From contig NZ_JAIBLJ010000006.1 of NCBI RefSeq assembly GCF_020179385.1, positions 82,433 through 146,432 on the forward strand: a DNA stretch of 64,000 nt, written 5' to 3'. This DNA comes from Alkalihalobacillus sp. YIM B00296 (GTDB lineage: Bacteria; Bacillota; Bacilli; Bacillales; Fictibacillaceae). Positions 57,443 to 64,000 of the stretch are shown in pieces (the stretch's first letter is position 1; each line of letters starts with the position of its first letter). The notes beneath the pieces were generated by a model. The model was not told where the DNA came from, did no database searches, and worked only from the letters and a program-made list of their open reading frames with translations. Made by a program: the position numbers and the translations under genes.

Positions 57443-58786
57443 GTGGCGTTTGAATTTAAACTGCCAGATATCGGTGAAGGTATCCATGAAGGTGAAATCG
57501 TAAAATGGTTTGTCAAAAAAGGCGATGAAGTTAAAGAAGATGACATTCTTCTCGAAGTACAAAACGATAAAGCAGTCGTAGAAATCCCTTCACCTGTCGA
57601 CGGAACGATAAACGAAGTTAAGGTTGACGAAGGTACTGTTGCAGTCGTTGGTGATGTGCTCGTAACGATCGAAGCTGAAGGCTATGAAGGTGACAGTGAA
57701 GAGACAGAGGCTGAACAACCGAAGGCAGAGGAAGATAAGAAGCCTGAAGCTGATGAAGCGAAAGAAAACGACAAGAAGGAAGAAAAGGAAGAGAAAGACG
57801 CCAAAGAAACAAGAGTGACAAAGGAAGAAGACGAATCTGAAGATGAAGATCCGACCAACCGTGTCAAGGCGATGCCGTCTGTTCGTAAATATGCGCGTGA
57901 AAAAGACGTCAATATCAAGAAGGTAAAAGGTTCTGGTAAAGACGGTCGTATCCTGAAAGAAGATATCGATGCATATCTTGAGGGAGGTCAAGAAACTGCT
58001 GAAGCTGAAACAGAAAAACCATCAGCTGAAAAAGAAGCGCCAGAAGCAGACGAGAAAGCGAAACCTGCTGCTGCAGCCCAAGAGCAAGCAGAAACACGCG
58101 AGAAGTTTAAAGGTATGAGAAAAGCCATTGCCAAAGCGATGGTCAATTCCAAGCATACTGCTCCTCACGTAACACACATGGATGAAGTGGTTGTCACAGA
58201 TCTAGTGGCACATCGTAAACAATTCAAGGGAATGGCATCTGAAAAAGGAATCAAACTGACTTACTTGCCATATGTAGTGAAAGCCCTTGTTTCAGCACTT
58301 CGCGAATATCCGATCTTGAATGCATCCATTGATGATGAGAACGAAGAGATCGTGCATAAGCATTATTACAATATTGGAATCGCTGCAGATACAGAGGCTG
58401 GGCTAGTCGTACCGGTCATTAAAGATGCAGATCGTAAATCCATCTTCTCATTATCGAATGAAATAAATGAACTTGCTAAGAAAGCAAGGGATGGTAAATT
58501 AACTTCTGACGAGATGAAGGGAAGCACTTGTACGATTTCTAACCTTGGTTCTGCTGGCGGACAATGGTTCACACCGATCATCAACCACCCAGATGCTGCA
58601 ATCCTCGGTGTTGGCCGGATTCAAGAAAAACCAGTCGTTGAAAACGGTGAGATTGTAGCAGCTCCCGTATTGGCACTTTCAATCAGTTATGACCACCGCC
58701 TGGTCGATGGCGTTACAGCACAAAATGCGTTAAATCATGTCAAACGACTCTTGAACGACCCACAACTTTTAATAATGGAGGGGTAA
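57443..58786 (+). CDS. pdhC: Dihydrolipoamide acetyltransferase (E2)
   Basis: A 447-residue E2. One lipoyl domain with Lys43 in [13 protein letters not shown], an E3/E1-binding domain ([27 protein letters not shown]) and the catalytic acetyltransferase domain ending [10 protein letters not shown] with the active His. The two linkers are rich in Glu and Lys rather than Ala and Pro. GTG start at 57443 after AAGGAGGCGAA; longer in-frame readings into pdhB are not real. Confidence 0.96.
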   Translation: MAFEFKLPDIGEGIHEGEIVKWFVKKGDEVKEDDILLEVQNDKAVVEIPSPVDGTINEVKVDEGTVAVVGDVLVTIEAEGYEGDSEETEAEQPKAEEDKKPEADEAKENDKKEEKEEKDAKETRVTKEEDESEDEDPTNRVKAMPSVRKYAREKDVNIKKVKGSGKDGRILKEDIDAYLEGGQETAEAETEKPSAEKEAPEADEKAKPAAAAQEQAETREKFKGMRKAIAKAMVNSKHTAPHVTHMDEVVVTDLVAHRKQFKGMASEKGIKLTYLPYVVKALVSALREYPILNASIDDENEEIVHKHYYNIGIAADTEAGLVVPVIKDADRKSIFSLSNEINELAKKARDGKLTSDEMKGSTCTISNLGSAGGQWFTPIINHPDAAILGVGRIQEKPVVENGEIVAAPVLALSISYDHRLVDGVTAQNALNHVKRLLNDPQLLIMEG

Positions 58787-58788
58787 AA

Positions 58789-60201
58789 ATGGTAGTAGGC
58801 GATTTTGCAGAAGAAATAGACACACTGGTCATTGGTTCCGGACCAGGAGGATATGTAGCAGCAATCCGTGCTGCACAAATGGGACAAAAGGTGACGATTA
58901 TTGAAAAAGGCGATATTGGTGGAGTTTGTCTTAACGTAGGCTGTATTCCATCTAAGGCAGTCATCCATGCAAGCCATAGATTCGAACATGCTCAACATTC
59001 GGATGACATGGGAATCACTGCTGAAAATGTGAAAGTAGACATGGGGAAAGTCCAAGAATGGAAAGCTAGCATCGTCAAGAAATTGACTGGCGGTGTAGAA
59101 GGTCTTCTTAAAGGGAACAAAGTTGAAATCGTAAAAGGTGAGGCTTATTTCTCTGATACGAATGCAGTACGTGTAACGAAAGATGAATACACATCACAGA
59201 CCTATAAATTCAAAAACTGTATTCTGTCGACAGGCTCAAGCCCGATCGAGCTCCCATCATTCAAATGGAGTGACAGGGTTATTTCATCAACTGGTGCTTT
59301 AGCATTGCCTGAGGTGCCGAAAAAGATGGTTGTCATCGGTGGAGGATACATCGGTATCGAATTAGGTACTGCATACGCAAACCTTGGTACTGAAGTGACG
59401 ATCCTTGAAGGGGGCAAGACCATCCTTCCAGGCTTTGAAAAGCAGATGAGTACGCTCGTATCCCGCCGTCTAAAGAAAAAAGGTGTAGAAATCATCACCG
59501 ATGCAATGGCCAAAGGCGTTGAAGAGTCGGATGAGGGTGTTAAAGTCGCTGCTGAAATAAAGGGTGAGGAAAAGACATTTGACGCGGACTATGTGCTTGT
59601 GACAGTTGGGCGCAAACCGAACACTGAAGAACTTGGTCTTGAGCAAATTGGTGTGAAACTTGACGATAAAGGCCATATTGAAGTAGATAAGCAATGTAAA
59701 ACTTCTGTTGATGGTTTGTATGCGATTGGCGACATCGTACCAGGCCCTGCACTTGCACACAAGGCATCCTACGAAGGCAAAGTTGCAGCAGAAGCGATCT
59801 CTGGAGAAGCTGCAGAAGTCGACTATCTTGCAATCCCAGCTGTCGTTTTCAGTGATCCTGAACTTGCTAGCGTAGGATATTCTGAATCTGAGGCGAAGGA
59901 TGCTGGTTTCGATGTTAAAGCTTCTAAGTTTCCATTCGGGGCGAACGGCCGTGCACTCTCATTGAACGATGCTGAAGGATTCATGAAGCTAATTACCCGT
60001 AAAGATGACGGACTTGTTATCGGAGCTCAAATTGCGGGTCCAAATGCGTCGGATATGATCGCTGAATTGGGGCTGGCTATTGAAGCTGGAATGACTGCTG
60101 AGGATATCGCATTAACCATCCATGCACATCCAACACTAGGTGAAATCACAATGGAAGCAGCGGAAGTTGCAATCGGACTCCCTGTACACATTGTAAAGTA
60201 G
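58789..60201 (+). CDS. pdhD: Dihydrolipoamide dehydrogenase (E3)
   Basis: A 470-residue FAD disulfide oxidoreductase: FAD motif [16 protein letters not shown], redox-active Cys47/Cys52 in [16 protein letters not shown] motif [13 protein letters not shown]-terminal HAHPTLGE with the catalytic His-Glu. It reoxidises lipoamide for PDH and probably other 2-oxoacid complexes. Follows pdhC with GGAGGGG. Confidence 0.97.
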   Translation: MVVGDFAEEIDTLVIGSGPGGYVAAIRAAQMGQKVTIIEKGDIGGVCLNVGCIPSKAVIHASHRFEHAQHSDDMGITAENVKVDMGKVQEWKASIVKKLTGGVEGLLKGNKVEIVKGEAYFSDTNAVRVTKDEYTSQTYKFKNCILSTGSSPIELPSFKWSDRVISSTGALALPEVPKKMVVIGGGYIGIELGTAYANLGTEVTILEGGKTILPGFEKQMSTLVSRRLKKKGVEIITDAMAKGVEESDEGVKVAAEIKGEEKTFDADYVLVTVGRKPNTEELGLEQIGVKLDDKGHIEVDKQCKTSVDGLYAIGDIVPGPALAHKASYEGKVAAEAISGEAAEVDYLAIPAVVFSDPELASVGYSESEAKDAGFDVKASKFPFGANGRALSLNDAEGFMKLITRKDDGLVIGAQIAGPNASDMIAELGLAIEAGMTAEDIALTIHAHPTLGEITMEAAEVAIGLPVHIVK

Positions 60202-60213
60202 CACTAAACTAAA

Positions 60214-60335
60214 AAGGGGCTGTCCCAAAACAATAGTGTCAGACACCACCACACAACATTTTGTTTCAAAAACACACTTTTCTCAAAATGCTGCTAGGGA
60301 CGGTGAGAGTCAGACACTAATGGGACAGCCCCCTT
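60214..60335. repeat. Nested inverted-repeat element, probable pdh operon terminator
   Basis: Outer arms AAGGGGCTGTCCCA (60214-60227) and TGGGACAGCCCCCTT (60321-60335) pair. Inside, TAGTGTCAGAC and GTCAGACACTA form a second imperfect pair, and AACATTTTG/CAAAATGCT a third. It can end transcription after pdhD, but its size and layered structure suggest a mobile hairpin element. Confidence 0.7.
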
Positions 60336-60417
60336 CTTATGATCTTTATCGGACATTAGAGACCCTATATTTCATTGGTTAGTAGCTTCCTTTTATCCAA
60401 GTAAAGGAATGGATGTC

Positions 60418-60566
60418 ATGTTTTAAGGGTCCCATGAAGCTCTCATGAGTACCTCAAATTCGGTTTTGTATGTTTTAAGGGTTTCATAAAGCTCTTATGA
60501 GTGCCTCAAATTCGGTTTTGTATGTTTTAAGGATCTCATCCGCTTTAATAAGTCCCTCAAAATCCC
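60418..60566 (+). repeat. 52-bp tandem repeat, 2.8 copies
   Basis: ATGTTTTAAGG recurs at 60418, 60470 and 60522, exactly 52 bases apart. The first two units are nearly identical (GAAGCTCTCATGAGTACCTC versus AAAGCTCTTATGAGTGCCTC, then CAAATTCGGTTTTGT), the third is diverged. Contains an internal CATGA/TCATG dyad. Confidence 0.85.
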
Positions 60567-60677
60567 TATTTTTTCAAATCACCCCTTTTTGCCACAAATA
60601 GCGGCTCCTATGTCCTCTTAAAAGTTATTTAATGAAGATTTGCTAATCAATAAAAAAGAGACTGGCGATTGCCAGTC

Positions 60678-61070
60678 CTATTTATTCGAATATACTTCAT
60701 CTAAATGATTTGTGATATCATCCACTTCTTTTTTTCCTTCAAGCCTGACGATCTCATTCTTGCCGTCTAACACGATTATGGTGGGAAACGTGGATACATT
60801 ATAATAATTGACAGCTTGTTCGTCTTTCCTTTTTATGATTTGGATGGAATTCAGCTTTTGAGGGTATTCCTTCTTCAATTGAAGAAGTGCATCATAATAT
60901 GATCTTTCTTCTTCCTGGTTTGATTTTGATGAAAAAATGATTGTATTGAGTTCATCTGACTCCAAATCTACGGGTAGGTATCCATAGTCAGGTTCGAACT
61001 GACAGCTGCTCAGGAATGCTAGGATCAAAATTAATGGGATTGAAAGAAATCCAACAGATCGAACATTCAT
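60678..61070 (-). CDS. Thioredoxin-fold-like lipoprotein, no CxxC
   Basis: About 130 residues. Start at ATG 61070 behind GAAGTGAA. Signal peptide with lipobox SSC, then a domain with SYYDALLQLKKEYPQKLNSI and VSTFPTIIVLDGKNEIVRLE, where the cis-proline-like FPT and following strand resemble thioredoxin-like proteins. There is no CxxC motif, so no redox role is expected. Terminates before the pdh-linked repeats. Function unknown; other alpha/beta folds are possible. Confidence 0.65.
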   Translation of the reverse strand: MNVRSVGFLSIPLILILAFLSSCQFEPDYGYLPVDLESDELNTIIFSSKSNQEEERSYYDALLQLKKEYPQKLNSIQIIKRKDEQAVNYYNVSTFPTIIVLDGKNEIVRLEGKKEVDDITNHLDEVYSNK

Positions 61071-61272
61071 GGAATTCACTTCTTTCATTTGTAATACATA
61101 AGTTGACTTGTAAACAACCTGAGTTGAGTTTACCATGAAAATCTGTTGAATCTTGAATCGTAAAAGAATTGTTACAGAAATGATATGTTGGGGAGCCGGG
61201 GTATTTGAAGTCGTAATACACTTGTAACTTACATATGAATAATTGTAAGAAGTTGTCTAAGGGGGAGTGGCG

Positions 61273-61512
61273 ATGTATACCATATTGATCCTCTCAGCTG
61301 TTCAGATGACCATTTGGAGTTTTTATACATTGGTTACTTATTTATCCCATCGTGACCCATCGATATTCAAATTTATTCTACTCATCGTTTTTTGCTACTT
61401 CGGGTATTTATTTGGTGTGTTCCTTAAAAATCCAAAAGCCTATGCAGGTCTATCCAGTCTTCTAGGGGCGGGAACATATCTAATCTTCAGATACTTTTCC
61501 TTCGGATTTTAA
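61273..61512 (+). CDS. Small membrane protein of unknown function
   Basis: A 79-residue protein with three hydrophobic segments (about 2-22, 33-52 and 58-78) and few charges. ATG at 61273 lies behind AAGGGGGAGTG; a GTG two codons earlier overlaps that site. I do not recognise a family. It is convergent with the BCCT transporter. Confidence 0.7.
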   Translation: MYTILILSAVQMTIWSFYTLVTYLSHRDPSIFKFILLIVFCYFGYLFGVFLKNPKAYAGLSSLLGAGTYLIFRYFSFGF

Positions 61513-61525
61513 GGAATCTAATAAT

Positions 61526-61572
61526 GAAAAAAGTGACCCCAAAAGGACATTCCGTCCATATTGAGGCCACTC
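61526..61572 (-). terminator. Terminator of the BCCT gene (minus strand)
   Basis: On the minus strand AGTGGCCTCAA pairs with TTGGGGTCACT, with a nested GGAC/GTCC, followed by TTTTTT. Confidence 0.8.
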
Positions 61573-61583
61573 TAAACAATAAG

Positions 61584-63089
61584 TTATTTGTTTTTGAAGT
61601 TCAGTTTATAATCTTCTTTCAATGCTTTCACCATTGCAAATATGATCGCGATTATAATGAAGGTGAATGGAAATGCGGCTATGATCGAAGCAGTCTGCAA
61701 GGCTTGTAATCCTCCAGAGTAGAGAAGGATTGCTGCGGATGCTGCGACAACACCACCCCAGATGAATTTGATATAGTTTGAAGGGTTCAAACTTCCGTTC
61801 GTTGTTTGCATTCCAAGGACGAAGGTTGCCGAGTCTGCTGATGTAATAAAGAAAGTACTGATCAAGAGGATTGCGATGATCGATATGATGCCCCCAAGCG
61901 GTACTTGCTCGAATAATGCGAATAACGCAATCTCAGTACCATTATCAGTCATGATTGAATATAGACTTGTCCCTTCCATCCGATCCATGAATACAGCTGA
62001 TCCTCCGAATATGGAGAACCAAAGTGCACCGAAAATAGTCGGTACCAATAATACGCCAAGAACGAATTCACGGATTGTACGCCCTTTGGAAACACGGGCA
62101 ATGAACATACCGACAAATGGAGCCCATGCGATCCACCATGCCCAATAGAATACCGTCCATGCTTGTGTCCAGTCCTGGGTTGTCTCGCTGTAAGGTCCGA
62201 GTCTGAAACTCATGCTAGGCAAGTTCTGGATATAGGAGCCGAGCGTTTGTGTAAACACATCCATAATGAAGTTTGTCGGTCCAGCAAATAGAAGGAAGAA
62301 CATGAGTCCCATGGCAAGTACAATATTGATGTTGCTTAAGTATTTGATCCCTTTGTTTAGTCCAGTAGACGCAGAAAGGATGAATAAAACTGTCACAATG
62401 GCAATAATTATCAATTGGGTAACTTGATTATTCTCGACGCCCTCAAATAAGTAAGAAATCCCTCCGCTGATTTGGGCAGCACCGAATCCAAGTGACGTTG
62501 CTACACCGAACACCGTTGCAAAGACTGCAATGACATCAATCAATATTCCGATTGGACCATTTACACGATCACCGAGAAGTGGTCTGAAAATTGCACTGAT
62601 AAGTCCAGGTGCACCTTTACGGAATTTAAAGTAGGCTAATGCCAATCCGACTACCGTATAAATACCCCAAGGATGTAAGCCCCAGTGGAACATTGCGTAA
62701 CGAAGGGAAGCATTTGCAGATTCTATTGTTTCCCCGTTACCTGATGGAGGGTCGTAATAATGGAATAAGGGTTCTGCTACACCCCAGAATACAAGGCCGA
62801 TCCCCATACCTGCACTGAACAGCATTGCAAACCATGTTACAAGGGTATAGTCCGGTTCGTCGTCATCTTTCCCTAATTTGATTTTCCCATATTTACTGAA
62901 AATCAAATAAATCGAGAAAATCAAGAATCCAGTAGCCGACAGGAGGTAGAACCAGCCGAATTTCACTTGAAGGAAGTTCTGGATATTACCCGTAGCTTGC
63001 TGTAACCCTTTAGGATATAGTACGCCCCAAGCAATGAATATGACTGATATGATGAGTGAGATAATAAAGACTTTGGTGAATTTCTTCAT
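61584..63089 (-). CDS. BCCT family glycine betaine/choline-type transporter (OpuD-like)
   Basis: A 501-residue sodium-coupled osmolyte transporter with twelve helices. Family motifs FSAGMGIGLVFWGVAEP and YWAWWIAWAPFVGMFIARVS, with GRTIREF, are present; the Gly-rich GMGIG suggests betaine transport. It imports compatible solutes under high osmolarity. ATG follows GAAAGGAGAACG. Substrate among betaine, choline or carnitine is not certain. Confidence 0.93.
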   Translation of the reverse strand: MKKFTKVFIISLIISVIFIAWGVLYPKGLQQATGNIQNFLQVKFGWFYLLSATGFLIFSIYLIFSKYGKIKLGKDDDEPDYTLVTWFAMLFSAGMGIGLVFWGVAEPLFHYYDPPSGNGETIESANASLRYAMFHWGLHPWGIYTVVGLALAYFKFRKGAPGLISAIFRPLLGDRVNGPIGILIDVIAVFATVFGVATSLGFGAAQISGGISYLFEGVENNQVTQLIIIAIVTVLFILSASTGLNKGIKYLSNINIVLAMGLMFFLLFAGPTNFIMDVFTQTLGSYIQNLPSMSFRLGPYSETTQDWTQAWTVFYWAWWIAWAPFVGMFIARVSKGRTIREFVLGVLLVPTIFGALWFSIFGGSAVFMDRMEGTSLYSIMTDNGTEIALFALFEQVPLGGIISIIAILLISTFFITSADSATFVLGMQTTNGSLNPSNYIKFIWGGVVAASAAILLYSGGLQALQTASIIAAFPFTFIIIAIIFAMVKALKEDYKLNFKNK

Positions 63090-63321
63090 TCATCGTTCTC
63101 CTTTCGCAAAGTTTGTGACACCTTTCTCATTCTACAAGTAATCCTCATTTGATTTCAAGGATTATGTAGGAGATTCATCCTATCCATGCTCATTCTTATA
63201 CCCTATTTTTCACTTAGGAAACAGATTTCATCCAAATTTTAGTCGTAAGGGCTCTTTAATAACATTTATAGACATTTTATACTAAATAAAGGATTAAATG
63301 AGAGAAAAAAGGGGAGACATC

Positions 63322-64000
63322 ATGAAAAAAACAATAATGGGAATGTTGGTTTTGTTATTGGTTGGCTGCGGGGTTCAAGGTGCTCATCAAAATGGGGAAG
63401 ATCAGAAAGAAGAAACGCTGAATCCATCAGAAGAAACGAATCAGTCTGGTGAAACGGATACTGGGAAACAAAATCAAGATGGAAATGAAGACGATGATGA
63501 AGAACAGGACCCTGAAAAAGAACCTGAAGAAACTCCGGTTAATACATATACGATACACCCAGCAAATTGGATACTGAAAACAGACGTGGATACCGAAGAT
63601 AAAGTAGTATTGTTGACGATCGATGACGCTCCAGATAAACATGCATTGGAAATGGCCAAAAAGCTTAAAGATCTAGACGTTCCGGCCATTTTCTTTGTGA
63701 ACGGCCACTTCATGGACACTGACGAAGAAAAAGGTATTGTAAAAGAGATTCATGAGATGGGATTTGAGATCGGAAACCACACGATGTCACATTCGAACCT
63801 TAGAAATAGCTCCGAAGAAGAACAGAGATACGAGATTGTGACATTGTCTGAGGAAATTGAAGCACTCACTGGAAAAGCCCCGCGTTTTTTCAGGGCACCA
63901 TTCGGAATCAACACGGAATTCTCTAAGAAGCTGACCGAAGAACAGGGGATGCTTTTCATGAACTGGACGTACGGATACGATTGGGAAAAAGAGTACCAGA
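63322..64000 (+). CDS. Polysaccharide deacetylase lipoprotein (CE4), runs off window
   Basis: The first 226 codons of a surface deacetylase. Signal peptide with lipobox VGC, a Glu/Asp/Asn-rich spacer of about 45 residues, then a NodB domain: TIDDAPD (motif 1, Asp pair), NHTMSHSN (motif 2, metal His pair) and RAPFG (motif 3). It probably acts on peptidoglycan or related glycans. ATG at 63322 follows AAAAGGGGAG. The C-terminal part is beyond the window. Confidence 0.9.
   Translation, partial: MKKTIMGMLVLLLVGCGVQGAHQNGEDQKEETLNPSEETNQSGETDTGKQNQDGNEDDDEEQDPEKEPEETPVNTYTIHPANWILKTDVDTEDKVVLLTIDDAPDKHALEMAKKLKDLDVPAIFFVNGHFMDTDEEKGIVKEIHEMGFEIGNHTMSHSNLRNSSEEEQRYEIVTLSEEIEALTGKAPRFFRAPFGINTEFSKKLTEEQGMLFMNWTYGYDWEKEYQ

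Noticed and set aside
57590-57991. Minus-strand Phe/Ser-rich open frames within pdhC
   Set aside because: They are the antisense of the Glu/Lys-rich linker and reflect its codon composition only.
60418-60566. CRISPR array
   Set aside because: Fewer than three full units with no spacers; the whole 52-base unit is repeated.

Overview
The window comes from a low-GC Gram-positive endospore former of the family Bacillaceae. Genes have strong AGGAGG-type ribosome binding sites, GTG and TTG starts are common, and there is a Spo0E-like phosphatase, RNase J1 (rnjA), the RNA polymerase epsilon subunit (rpoY) and a pdhABCD operon. From about 30 kb onward the gene order follows, with losses, the Bacillus subtilis ykuM-ykuQRSTU, yknUV, ythAB, ykqB(ktrC)-ykqC(rnjA)-ykzG(rpoY)-ykrA-ykrB(def)-ykyA-pdhABCD neighbourhoods. 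I cannot name the genus from sequence alone.

Region 1 (about 1-28.75 kb) is an AT-rich pectin utilisation island. It carries intracellular GH105 and GH28 enzymes, two very large secreted pectinases that each join a PL10 pectate lyase and a CE8 pectin methylesterase but in opposite order, a cytoplasmic methylesterase plus esterase operon, a YtcQ-type sugar-binding lipoprotein, a membrane-bound AraC regulator of the YtdP/YesS type, YteS- and YteU-like proteins, a KdgF-like cupin, and the galacturonate isomerase route (uxaC, a LacI regulator, uxaB). The reading is that secreted PL10/CE8 enzymes de-esterify and cut pectate outside the cell; oligomers are bound by the lipoprotein and imported; cytoplasmic esterases, GH28 and GH105 finish depolymerisation; KdgF and UxaC/UxaB handle the uronates. 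Four cre-like sites and a 19-bp operator shared by uxaC and uxaB indicate catabolite and LacI-type control. The island is decaying: a second GH105 has two frameshifts, the yteT oxidoreductase has lost its 3' half, an AraC regulator is internally deleted, uxaA is reduced to its first 30 codons, and no ABC permease accompanies the binding protein.

Region 2 (28.75-30.2 kb) is the edge of the island: the uxaA stump, a frameshifted family 2 glycosyltransferase, the first of four dispersed hairpin repeats and a spo0E-like gene.

Region 3 (30.2-64 kb) is denser, higher-GC core genome: CorA, an MFS exporter, a TSUP permease, diaminopimelate synthesis (dapH, dapL), KtrB/D-type and KtrC potassium uptake, MscS, 2-Cys peroxiredoxin, a heterodimeric ABC exporter, cytochrome bd-type oxidase behind a clear Rex operator, rnjA-rpoY, peptide deformylase, the pyruvate dehydrogenase operon, a BCCT osmolyte transporter and a polysaccharide deacetylase that runs off the window. 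Intergenic spaces here hold several palindromic or tandem-repeat elements of unknown role. No tRNA, rRNA, CRISPR array or intact transposase was recognised.
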